64,000 nucleotides of DNA. Origin: RU20A sp042610495 (GTDB lineage Bacteria > Pseudomonadota > Alphaproteobacteria > Rhizobiales > Rhizobiaceae). Positions 35,432 to 43,316 of the stretch are shown here, piece by piece; the stretch's first letter is position 1; the number at the start of each line of letters is the position of its first letter. A program made the translations under genes and the position numbers. The notes under the pieces are model-generated. The model ran no database searches and was not told the DNA's origin. It worked only from the letters and a program-made list of their open reading frames with translations. The stretch is taken from assembly GCF_042610495.1 (NCBI RefSeq), contig NZ_JBHGAP010000003.1, positions 62,001 to 126,000 of the forward strand, written 5' to 3'.

Positions 35432-36043
35432 TCAGGCCTTGAGTGCCTTGATGGCGAATTCGATCGTCTCATCGACGGTGGCGCGGTTTGTCTTGGCGAG
35501 ACACTGGGCGACCACCTGCGGATGGCAGAGCGTGACGATGGCGGCGCTGAAGCAGCGGGCTGCGACGTCCGCGTCCTGCGGCCGGAACTCTCCGGCCTCG
35601 ATGCCGGCGCGGATGATCGCTGCCAGAACCTCGTTGACGCGGTCGAAATGGGCATCGATCACGTGCCAGTCGCGCTCCATGGCGATCACGACCATTTCGT
35701 GAACCTTTGCCTCATCCAGCATGGTCTCGACCGTCATGGTGTACTGGTCGCGGACGTAGGTGCGCAGGCGTTCAGATGGGGGGACGGAGAGGGCGGCGGC
35801 GCGGCAGACCAGCGCGTAGTGGGCTGCCAGCATGCGGCTCGCCAGCGCCTGGTGGATTTCCACCTTCGATCCGAAGAAGCGGTAGATGTTGGCGGTCGAC
35901 ATCCCGAGGTCGCGCGCGATGTCGGCGACCGTCGTCTTCGTGTAGCCGTAGTGCCTGAACAGACGTTCGGCTGCATCGAGAATGCGTGTGACGTTTTCCT
36001 GGTGCCGTGACGTATCCTGCTGGGCTTCGGCCAAGACGGTCAT
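35432..36043 (-). CDS. TetR-family repressor of the efflux operon
   Basis: A 203-residue TetR regulator. The HTH is RILDAAERLFRHYGYTKTTVADIARDLGMSTANIYRFFGSKVEIHQAL (about 18-66); the rest is the helical ligand domain. An in-frame ATG exists at 36097, but it lies inside the palindromic operator and about at the expected transcription start, so ATG 36043 is preferred although its Shine-Dalgarno is weak. First gene of tetR-MFP-RND; likely represses its own operon until a drug or metabolite binds. Confidence 0.88.
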   Translation of the reverse strand: MTVLAEAQQDTSRHQENVTRILDAAERLFRHYGYTKTTVADIARDLGMSTANIYRFFGSKVEIHQALASRMLAAHYALVCRAAALSVPPSERLRTYVRDQYTMTVETMLDEAKVHEMVVIAMERDWHVIDAHFDRVNEVLAAIIRAGIEAGEFRPQDADVAARCFSAAIVTLCHPQVVAQCLAKTNRATVDETIEFAIKALKA

Positions 36044-36065
36044 GATGGTTAATGACTTTCGAATG

Positions 36066-36124
36066 ATGAGTGACGAATTTTGAATTTCGTCACTCATAAT
36101 CCATCATCAAGGGTTTCGTCAATT
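36066..36124 (-). promoter_or_regulatory. tetR promoter with 12-bp-arm palindromic operator
   Basis: Minus strand: a -35 TTGACG (36124-36119), 17 bp, then TTATGA (-10; 36101-36096). A perfect inverted repeat, ATGAGTGACGAA (36066-36077) and TTCGTCACTCAT (36086-36097), covers the -10 edge and the start point. This is the usual layout of an autorepressing TetR operator. Confidence 0.7.
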
Positions 36125-36288
36125 CCCTTCACGTCTCTGTGTGTGATTGGCCGACGGTTTCATCGCTAGAAGTCGCGCGCCGCCCTTGCCGGCGGCCACC
36201 CGCGACCTAGTCTTTGTCCGTGAACGAAATGGAAAGACAAGGACGGCACTATCAGGTGCTGTCGATGGCAACCTTTGTCCGGCTTTTC

Positions 36289-36313
36289 GGAACAAAGAGC
36301 GTGGCCGCGCGTT
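36289..36313 (+). promoter_or_regulatory. EcfG-type promoter for response regulator
   Basis: GGAAC (36289-36293), 16-nt spacer, CGTT (36310-36313), a full match, 83 bp before ATG 36397. The rest of the 353-bp gap 36044-36396 holds the tetR operator and nothing else I can support. Confidence 0.7.
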
Positions 36314-36396
36314 CATGACAGGATCGGGAGGGGCGATGTGGCTCCGCTCGCAGACATGAGAGTACGGCGTTACCGGCCGCGGACGAAAGTAAGAGC

Positions 36397-36843
36397 ATGC
36401 GAGATACTGACATGGCCTGCAAGATTCTCATCGTGGAGGACGAGTTCATCGTTGCGACCGAAATCGAATATCTGGTCGCCGAGAGCGGAAACGAACCCGT
36501 GGGAATTGCGGCGGACATGCAGGGTGCGCGGCAGTTCGCCGACCGGGCCGAAGTTGCCTTCGTCGACCTGAACCTGCGCGATGGTCCGACCGGCCACGAG
36601 ATCGGCCGCATGCTCGCCCAGGACCACAATGTCACCGTCATCTATATCACCGCAAACCCGTCGCAGCTCGGACGCGGTGTGCCCGGCACGCTGGGCGTCA
36701 TCCCGAAGCCGGTGACAGAGGATGAGGTGACGCAGGCCATCAATTTCGCGATTGCGGTGCGCACGGCCATGTCGACGCCCGTTCCGGCGCCCTCGCGGCT
36801 CCGGCTCTTTTCGTTCAATGATGGCGAAGGCGCCGTAGCCTAA
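36397..36843 (+). CDS. Single-domain response regulator (CheY-like receiver)
   Basis: A 148-residue stand-alone receiver with no output domain: acidic pair in LIVEDEFIVATEIEYL, phospho-acceptor Asp in VAFVDLNLRDGPTG (about 58), Thr in YITANPS, Lys in GVIPKPVTEDEV. A start at ATG 36412 (MACKIL) is equally possible. Such regulators often pair with HisKA_2/HWE kinases and tune the general stress response; its EcfG-type promoter fits that. A cognate kinase is not adjacent; the one at 15904 is a candidate. Confidence 0.87.
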   Translation: MRDTDMACKILIVEDEFIVATEIEYLVAESGNEPVGIAADMQGARQFADRAEVAFVDLNLRDGPTGHEIGRMLAQDHNVTVIYITANPSQLGRGVPGTLGVIPKPVTEDEVTQAINFAIAVRTAMSTPVPAPSRLRLFSFNDGEGAVA

Positions 36844-36876
36844 CACCGTCTTCCTTGTTGTGTTTCGTCGTGTCCG

Positions 36877-36905
36877 CCGGCGGGTTCAGGCCCTGCCGGT
36901 TTTTT
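36877..36905 (+). terminator. Rho-independent terminator after response regulator
   Basis: CCGGCGGG (36877-36884) pairs with CCCTGCCGG (36891-36899) with one bulge, followed by six T (36900-36905). Confidence 0.8.
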
Positions 36906-36945
36906 GCGTTTTCGGCCAGCAGGTCGATGGAATGCTGCCGGTTCA

Positions 36946-36967
36946 TTTTGGAATAAATAATCCAAAA
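36946..36967. promoter_or_regulatory. TTTTGGA-N8-TCCAAAA palindrome upstream of iolC
   Basis: Perfect 7-bp arms in an AT-rich island within the 268-bp gap before iolC; a 10-bp palindrome AAATGCATTT follows at 36975-36984. The core GGAA-N6-ATCC is one base off the GGAA-N6-TTCC motif I recall for the rhizobial inositol repressor IolR (RpiR family). The iolR gene itself is not in the window. Confidence 0.5.
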
Positions 36968-37111
36968 AAAATCCAAATGCATTTTTGTTCCATTGCGGAG
37001 CTCGCGAGAAGCTGCTACCTCAGGCTGGCGATCGCGCGGATGTCCCTCTCCGGGTTCCGGGCGCGAGAGGACCGGAACCGGCCCCATGTCGCCATCAGGG
37101 GAGGCACTTCA

Positions 37112-39031
37112 TTGAAAACGCTCGACCTCATCACGATCGGACGGTCTTCCGTCGATCTCTACGGCGCCCAGGTCGGCGGCCGGCTCGAGGACATGGCCTC
37201 CTTCAACAAATATATCGGGGGATCGCCCACCAATATCGCGGCCGGCACGGCGCGGCTCGGGCTGAAGTCGGCGCTGATCACCCGCGTCGGCAACGAGCAT
37301 ATGGGCCGTTTCATCCGCGAGCAGCTGGTGCGCGAAGGTGTCGATGTTCGCGGCGTTGTCACCGATCCGGAGCGTTTGACGGCGCTGGTTCTGCTCGGTA
37401 TTCGCGACCAGCACCAGTTCCCGCTGATCTTCTACCGCGAAAACTGCGCCGACATGGCGCTGTGCGAAGACGATATCGATCCCGCCTTCATTGCCGAGGC
37501 GCGCGCGGTCTGCGTCACCGGTACGCATCTGTCGCATCCGCGCACGGAAGCGGCCGTGCTGAAGGCGCTGCGCCTGGCGCGCGAGAGCGGCGCGAAGACG
37601 GCCCTCGACATCGATTACCGTCCCAACCTCTGGGGCCTGGCCGGCCATGGCGACGGCGAGAGCCGTTTCATCGAATCCGCCGCCGTCACCGCCAAGCTGC
37701 AATCGACGCTTCATCTCTTCGATCTCATCGTGGGAACGGAAGAGGAATTCCATATTGCCGGCGGTTCGACCGATACGATCGCGGCGCTGAAGGCGGTGCG
37801 GGCGGTGAGTGCCGCCACGCTGGTGTGCAAGCGCGGTCCGATGGGCGCGGTCGTGTTCGAGGGCGCTGTCCCGGAAAGCCTTGATGAAGGGCAGACGGGG
37901 CAGGGCTTTCCGATCGAGGTGTTCAACGTGCTCGGCGCCGGCGACGGCTTCATGTCGGGCCTGCTGAAGGGCTGGCTGACGGGCGAGGACTGGCCGACGA
38001 GCCTCAAATTCGCCAATGCCTGCGGCGCCTTCGCCGTTTCCCGACACGGCTGCACGCCTGCCTATCCGAGCTGGGAAGAGCTGCAATATTTCTTCCGCAC
38101 CGGCATCCGCAACAAGGCGCTGCGCAAGGATGCGGATCTGGAACAGGTGCACTGGGCGACGAACCGCAAGGTGCCGTGGCCGGAGATGCGCGTCTTCGCC
38201 TTCGATCACCGCATGCAGCTTGAGGAAATGGCCGACAAGGCCGGTGTCTCCCACGAGCGGATCGGCGCTTTCAAGGAACTCTGCCTCAAGGCCGCGACGA
38301 CGGTCGCGGGTGGCCGGCATGGCTATGGCATTCTCTGCGACGGACGGCTGGGGCGCGATGCGCTCTATCAGGCGGCTGGCAGCGGCCTATGGATCGGGCG
38401 TCCCGTGGAGTGGCCCGGCTCGCGGCCGCTGACGCTGGAGCCAGAGATCGGCCCGGATTTCGGTGGGCTCAACGAATGGCCGCTCGAGCATGTGGTGAAA
38501 GTGCTCTGCTTCTACCATCCTGATGATACGGCCGAGATGAAGGCCGAGCAGGAGGCGACGGTGGCGCGCCTCTTTGCCGCCTGCCGCCGCAACCGGCTGG
38601 AAATGCTGCTGGAGGTCATCCCCTCCAAGGTCGGGCCTGTGGGTGACGACACGGTGGCGGCGATCATCGAGCGCTTCTACGAAATCGGCGTCTATCCCGA
38701 CTGGTGGAAGCTGGAGCCGATGACCTCGCATGCCGCCTGGGAGAAGGCCTGTTCGGCGATTTCGCGCAACGATCCCTACACGCGCGGCATCGTGGTGCTC
38801 GGGCTCGATGCGCCGGCCGAGCAGCTGGAGGCGAGTTTTGCCATTGCCGCCGGCTTCGATCTGGTAAAAGGCTTTGCCGTGGGCCGGACGATCTTCGGTG
38901 ATGCGGCCCGCGCCTGGCTTGCCGGCACGATGACGGACGAGGCGGCGGTCGCCGAGATGGCGGAGCGCTACCGTGCGCTGGCGGCCGTGTGGGACAAGGC
39001 ACGCGCCGGCTCCACACTGGCTGCCGAATAG
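37112..39031 (+). CDS. iolC: Fused 5-dehydro-2-deoxygluconokinase / DUF2090 aldolase
   Basis: A 639-residue two-domain protein. Residues 1 to about 330 are a PfkB kinase (LDLITIGRSSVDLYGAQ, GGSPTNIAAGTARLGLKSAL, NVLGAGDGFMSGLL with the catalytic Asp); about 340-639 form the DUF2090 aldolase-like domain (MRVFAFDHRMQLEEMADKAG, WWKLEPM). It phosphorylates 2-deoxy-5-keto-D-gluconate, and the second domain likely splits the product, replacing IolJ. Translation most likely starts at TTG 37112, 7 nt after GGGGAGG; upstream ATGs lack such a signal. First gene of the iol operon. Confidence 0.93.
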   Translation: MKTLDLITIGRSSVDLYGAQVGGRLEDMASFNKYIGGSPTNIAAGTARLGLKSALITRVGNEHMGRFIREQLVREGVDVRGVVTDPERLTALVLLGIRDQHQFPLIFYRENCADMALCEDDIDPAFIAEARAVCVTGTHLSHPRTEAAVLKALRLARESGAKTALDIDYRPNLWGLAGHGDGESRFIESAAVTAKLQSTLHLFDLIVGTEEEFHIAGGSTDTIAALKAVRAVSAATLVCKRGPMGAVVFEGAVPESLDEGQTGQGFPIEVFNVLGAGDGFMSGLLKGWLTGEDWPTSLKFANACGAFAVSRHGCTPAYPSWEELQYFFRTGIRNKALRKDADLEQVHWATNRKVPWPEMRVFAFDHRMQLEEMADKAGVSHERIGAFKELCLKAATTVAGGRHGYGILCDGRLGRDALYQAAGSGLWIGRPVEWPGSRPLTLEPEIGPDFGGLNEWPLEHVVKVLCFYHPDDTAEMKAEQEATVARLFAACRRNRLEMLLEVIPSKVGPVGDDTVAAIIERFYEIGVYPDWWKLEPMTSHAAWEKACSAISRNDPYTRGIVVLGLDAPAEQLEASFAIAAGFDLVKGFAVGRTIFGDAARAWLAGTMTDEAAVAEMAERYRALAAVWDKARAGSTLAAE

Positions 39032-39059
39032 GCGACGACAAGAAACCCGGGAGGCCGCA

Positions 39060-40889
39060 TTGAAGACCGTGAGATTGACCGCCGCACAGGCGATGTTCCG
39101 TTACCTCGCCAGCCAGATGAATGCCGATGGCGAGCCTTTCATCGCCGGCGTCTGGGCGATTTTCGGCCATGGCAATGTCGCCGGCATCGGCGAGGCGCTG
39201 CATGGCATCCGCGAGACGCTGCCGACCTATCGCGGCCATAACGAGCAGTCGATGGCCCATGCTGCGATCGCCTATTCCAAGCAGCTCGGCCGGCGCCGCG
39301 CCATGGCGGTCACCTCGTCCATCGGCCCCGGCGCGACCAATATGGTGACGGCCGCGGCCCTTGCCCATGTGAACCGCATCCCCGTGCTCTTCATCCCCGG
39401 CGATGTCTTCGCCAACCGCGCGCCGGACCCGGTGCTGCAGCAGGTCGAGGATTTCCAGGACGGCACGGTCACGGCGAACGATTGCTTCCGCCCCGTCAGC
39501 CGCTATTTCGACCGCATTGTCAGGCCCGAGCAACTGCTGACCGCCCTGCCGCGCGCGCTGCGTGTCATGACCGATCCGGCCGAATGCGGCCCGGTGACTC
39601 TGGCCTTCTGCCAGGATGTGCAGGCCGAGGCCTATGATTACCCGGAAAGCTTCTTTGCACCGAAGGTCTGGGCGCAGCGCCGTCCGCGTCCGGATGCCGA
39701 CGAGCTTGCGGCGGCCATCGCGGCGCTGAAGGCGGCGAAGAAGCCGGTCATCGTTGCCGGCGGCGGCGTGCATTATTCGGGCGCCACCGAGACGCTGAAG
39801 GCCTTTGTCGAGAAGCACGGCATTCCCGTCGTCGAGACGCAGGCCGGCAAGTCGGCCCTGCCGTGGGATCATCCGCAGAACCTTGGCCCTGTAGGGGTCA
39901 CGGGTGCGGCGAGCGCCAATGCGGTTTGCGCCGAAGCCGATCTCGTTTTCGGCGTCGGCACGCGCTTCCAGGATTTCACCACCGGCTCCTGGGCCCTGTT
40001 CCGCAATGCCGGCCGCACGCTTCTGTCGCTCAACGTGCAGCCCTATGACGGCTTCAAGCATAATGCGCTGCCGCTCGTTTCCGATGCGCGGATCGGGCTG
40101 GAAGAGCTTTCCGCAGCGCTCGGCGACCACCGCTTCACCCTGCCCGACGAGAGCCTGAAGCGCGGCTGGTTTGCCGATGCGGATGCCGTGACCGATGCGC
40201 CGGAGGCCGGCAATGCGCTGCCGACCGACATGCAGGTGATCGGCGCGGTGCAGCGGCAGGCGAGCGAGAATACCGTCGTCATGTGCGCGGCCGGCACCAT
40301 GCCGGGCGAGTTGCACAAGCTGTGGAAGGCCGGCCGGCCCATGTCCTACCACATGGAGTATGGTTACTCCTGCATGGGCTACGAGATTGCCGGCGGCCTC
40401 GGCATCAAGATGGCGGAACCGGATCGCGATGTCATCGTCATGATCGGCGACGGCTCCTACATGATGATGAATTCGGAGCTCGCGACCGCCGTTACCATGG
40501 GCGTGAAGATCACGGTCGTGCTGACCGACAATCGCGGCTATGGCTGCATCAACCGGCTGCAGATGGCGACCGGCGGGGCCGAGTTCAACAATCTGCTCGA
40601 CCACGCGCACCATGTGAACCCGTCCGCCATCGACTTCACCGCCCATGCGGCGGCGATGGGCGCGGATGCCCGCAAGGTGGGCTCGATCGCGGAGCTGGAG
40701 GCTGCCCTTGCCGCCACGCGCGGCGGCGACCGCCCCGTGGTCATCGTCATCGATACCGATCCCTATCCGTCCACCGCGGCCGGCGGCCACTGGTGGGATG
40801 TCGCGGTGCCGGAAGTTTCCGTGCGGCCGCAGGTCAACGAAGCGCGCGCCCGTTACGAGGCCGCCGTCAAAGCGAGAGACGAAGCATGA
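39060..40889 (+). CDS. iolD: 3D-(3,5/4)-trihydroxycyclohexane-1,2-dione hydrolase
   Basis: A 609-residue thiamine-diphosphate enzyme of the acetolactate synthase fold; TPP/Mg motif GDGSYMMMNSEL...TDNRGYGC near 465-500. IolD opens the diketo-inositol ring to 5-deoxy-glucuronate. The best start is TTG 39060 with GGGAGG 5 nt upstream, like the TTG of iolC. It overlaps iolE by ATGA. A sequence beginning LKTVRLTAAQAMFRYL is the conserved start of the family. Confidence 0.95.
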   Translation: MKTVRLTAAQAMFRYLASQMNADGEPFIAGVWAIFGHGNVAGIGEALHGIRETLPTYRGHNEQSMAHAAIAYSKQLGRRRAMAVTSSIGPGATNMVTAAALAHVNRIPVLFIPGDVFANRAPDPVLQQVEDFQDGTVTANDCFRPVSRYFDRIVRPEQLLTALPRALRVMTDPAECGPVTLAFCQDVQAEAYDYPESFFAPKVWAQRRPRPDADELAAAIAALKAAKKPVIVAGGGVHYSGATETLKAFVEKHGIPVVETQAGKSALPWDHPQNLGPVGVTGAASANAVCAEADLVFGVGTRFQDFTTGSWALFRNAGRTLLSLNVQPYDGFKHNALPLVSDARIGLEELSAALGDHRFTLPDESLKRGWFADADAVTDAPEAGNALPTDMQVIGAVQRQASENTVVMCAAGTMPGELHKLWKAGRPMSYHMEYGYSCMGYEIAGGLGIKMAEPDRDVIVMIGDGSYMMMNSELATAVTMGVKITVVLTDNRGYGCINRLQMATGGAEFNNLLDHAHHVNPSAIDFTAHAAAMGADARKVGSIAELEAALAATRGGDRPVVIVIDTDPYPSTAAGGHWWDVAVPEVSVRPQVNEARARYEAAVKARDEA

Positions 40890-41788
40890 TCCTCTACGGC
40901 ACCAATCCGATTGCCTGGTCCAACGATGACGACCAGACCCTGGGCGCGCATATCAGCCTCGATCAGTGCCTGGACGAGACCGCCAAGATCGGTTTCGACG
41001 GCATCGAGAAGGGCCACAAGTTCCCGCAGGACCCTGATGGACTGAAGGGCGTGCTGGAACCGCGCGGCCTGCGCTACGTCTCCGGCTGGCATTCGCTGAA
41101 CCTCCTGACGCATTCCATCGAGGACGAGAAGAAGGCGATGCAGCCGGCGCTCGACCTCCTCAAGGCCATGGGCTCGAAGGTCATCATCGTCTGCGAGACC
41201 TCCAACGCCATTCACGGCAATGACGATGTGGCGCTGACCAGCCGTCCGGTTCTGCCTGAAGCCGACTGGGCCGCCTTCGGCGCGGGCGTCGAGGCGCTGG
41301 CGGCCTTTGCGGCCGAGCAGGGCATCGCGCTCGTCTACCACCACCACATGGGCACGATCGTCGAAAGCGAAGAGGAAATCGACCGCCTGATGGCGAACAC
41401 CGGCCCGTCCGCCAAGCTCCTGCTCGATACCGGCCATTGCTGGTTCGGCGGCGGTAATCCGGAGCGCGTCGCCAGCAAGCATATGGGCCGTGTCGGCCAT
41501 ATCCACGCCAAGAACGTGCGTGGCGCCATTGCCGAGCAGGTGCGTGAGCAGGGCCTCTCCTTCCTCGAGGGCGTGCGCCGCGGCGTCTTCACCGTTCCCG
41601 GCGACAGCGAGGGCGCGGTGGATTTCGAACCGGTTCTGAAGGTCGCTGCCGCGCACGGTTATTCGGGCTGGGTGGTCATCGAGGCCGAGCAGGATCCGTC
41701 CGTGCGCAACCCGTTCGAGTACCAGAGCCTGGGGCTGAAGTCGCTCAAGGCCTTTGCAAAGTCCGCGGGGCTGGATACGGCAGCGTGA
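40886..41788 (+). CDS. iolE: myo-Inosose-2 dehydratase
   Basis: A 300-residue TIM barrel of the xylose-isomerase-like group: YGTNPIAWSNDDDQTLG at the start, GIEKGHKFP, LVYHHHMGTIVE, LLLDTGHCWFGGG, HIHAKNVR and a terminal VIEAEQDP; the Glu, Asp, His and Glu metal ligands are all present. It dehydrates scyllo-inosose to the diketone used by IolD. It is translationally coupled to iolD and followed by a 216-bp-period repeat rather than directly by iolB. Confidence 0.95.
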   Translation: MILYGTNPIAWSNDDDQTLGAHISLDQCLDETAKIGFDGIEKGHKFPQDPDGLKGVLEPRGLRYVSGWHSLNLLTHSIEDEKKAMQPALDLLKAMGSKVIIVCETSNAIHGNDDVALTSRPVLPEADWAAFGAGVEALAAFAAEQGIALVYHHHMGTIVESEEEIDRLMANTGPSAKLLLDTGHCWFGGGNPERVASKHMGRVGHIHAKNVRGAIAEQVREQGLSFLEGVRRGVFTVPGDSEGAVDFEPVLKVAAAHGYSGWVVIEAEQDPSVRNPFEYQSLGLKSLKAFAKSAGLDTAA

Positions 41789-41814
41789 GGTGAGGGGCAA
41801 GACGGCCCCACCTG

Positions 41815-42344
41815 CCGTCATCCTCGGGCTTGACCCGAGGATCCATACCGCAGGCGCCGAGCTTGCCGCTGGATGGTCGGGTCAAGCCCGACCATGACGG
41901 AGGAGGGGACGTCGGCCAGACCAAGTCCTTGGTCTGAAAACAGTCCTCCCGGCCGCGTAGACGCGCGGCTGCTGGATCCCGGATCAAGTCCGGTATGACG
42001 GAGGTGGAGGGATTGGCGCATATCCAAGCGCCGTCATCCTCGGGCTTGACCCGAGGATCCACGCCGCAAGCGCCGAGTCGGCGGATGGATGGTCGGGTCA
42101 AGCCCGACCATGACGGGGAAGTGGACCTCAGCCAGACCAAGTCCTTGGTCTGAAAACAGTCCTCCCGGCCGCGCAGACACGCGGCTGCTGGATCCCGGAT
42201 CAAGTCCGGGATGACGGAGGTGGAGGGAGTGGCGCATAACCAAGCGCCGTCATCCTCGGGCTTGACCCGAGGATCCACGCCGCAAGCGCCGAGCCGGCGG
42301 ATGGATGGTCGGGTCAAGCCCGACCATGACGGAGGAGGGGACGC
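41815..42344. repeat. 216-bp-period tandem repeat of palindromic elements (about 2.45 copies)
   Basis: Units begin with CCGTCATCCTCGGGCTTGAC at 41815, 42031 and 42247, exactly 216 bp apart; the third stops near 42344. Each unit contains three inverted repeats: CCTCGGGcttgaCCCGAGG, GGTCGGGtcaaGCCCGACC and a GATCCCGGAtcaagTCCGGGAT type, plus ACCAAGtCCTTGGT. Copies differ at few positions, so duplication is recent. It fills the 651-bp gap between iolE and iolB; I see no gene in it. Confidence 0.92.
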
Positions 42345-42439
42345 TGTTGCGGTCGAAACTGTGACACGTTGCTTTATTAGAGTTCCACCGGGCAAGACGG
42401 CCCAGCCGTCACCCGGACATGCCTTTCAAGGAGACACCC

Positions 42440-43249
42440 ATGGCCGATCTCTTGCGCAAACCCCAGGGCACCAGCGGCAAGGTGCATTCGCTGACCCCCG
42501 CCGACGCGGGCTGGGGCTATGTCGGCTTCGGCCTCTATCGCCTCAAGGCCGGCGAGCGTGCGGCAGAAGCGACGGGCGAGACGGAAGTGATCCTCGTACT
42601 CGTCGAAGGTAAGGCTTCGATTACGGCTGGCGGCAAGGATTTCGGCGAGCGGGGCGAGCGGATGAACGTGTTCGAGCGCATCCCGCCGCACTGCATCTAT
42701 GTGCCGGCCGGCGCTGACTGGTCGGCGGTTGCGACCACCGACTGCACGCTCGCCGTCTGCACCGCACCAGGCAAGCCGGGGCGCGAGGCGGCGGTGATCG
42801 GGCCGGAAGGCATCACGCTTGCCACGCGCGGCAAGGATGCGAACACGCGCTACATCCACGCCATCGCCATGGAAGAGCGCGATGTGGCCGACAGCCTGCT
42901 GGTCACGGAGGTCTTCACGCCCACGGGCAACTGGTCGTCCTATCCGCCGCACCGGCATGACGAGGACAATTTCCCCGAGATGACCTATCTCGAGGAGACC
43001 TATTATCACCGCCTCAACCCGGCCCAGGGCTTCGGCTTCCAGCGTGTCTTTACCGAGGACGGGTCGCTGGACGAGACGATGGCGGTTGCCGACCACGATC
43101 TAGTGCTGGTGCCGAAGGGGCATCACCCCTGCGGCGTGCCGCATGGCTATGAAATGTATTATCTCAACGTGATGGCCGGGCCGTTGCGCAAATGGCGCTT
43201 CCAGAACCATCCGGACCACGACTGGATCTACAAGCGCGACAATCCGTAA
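42440..43249 (+). CDS. iolB: 5-Deoxy-glucuronate isomerase
   Basis: A 269-residue bicupin. ATG 42440 follows AAGGAG by 6 nt. Metal site and family motif are in YPPHRHDEDNFPEMTYLEETYYHRLNPAQGFGFQ; VPKGHHPCGVPHGYEMYYLNVMAGP follows. IolB converts 5-deoxy-glucuronate to 2-deoxy-5-keto-gluconate, the substrate of IolC. The repeat block upstream separates it from iolCDE; whether it is read through or has its own promoter is not clear. Confidence 0.95.
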   Translation: MADLLRKPQGTSGKVHSLTPADAGWGYVGFGLYRLKAGERAAEATGETEVILVLVEGKASITAGGKDFGERGERMNVFERIPPHCIYVPAGADWSAVATTDCTLAVCTAPGKPGREAAVIGPEGITLATRGKDANTRYIHAIAMEERDVADSLLVTEVFTPTGNWSSYPPHRHDEDNFPEMTYLEETYYHRLNPAQGFGFQRVFTEDGSLDETMAVADHDLVLVPKGHHPCGVPHGYEMYYLNVMAGPLRKWRFQNHPDHDWIYKRDNP

Positions 43250-43316
43250 GTAGAATTTGACCATTCTGTCGGGCGGGGAGGCGCGGCAGGTGTGCTTTAT
43301 CGGGGAGGAGGAACCC

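Noticed and set aside
41815..42344. Possible CRISPR array
   Set aside because: The period is 216 bp, the whole unit is conserved with no variable spacers, and no cas genes are near.
41745..42395. Open frame through the tandem repeat (216 codons, minus strand)
   Set aside because: It is made only of repeat translations such as SGLTRPSIRRL; no start signal, and the same peptides arise from every copy of the element.
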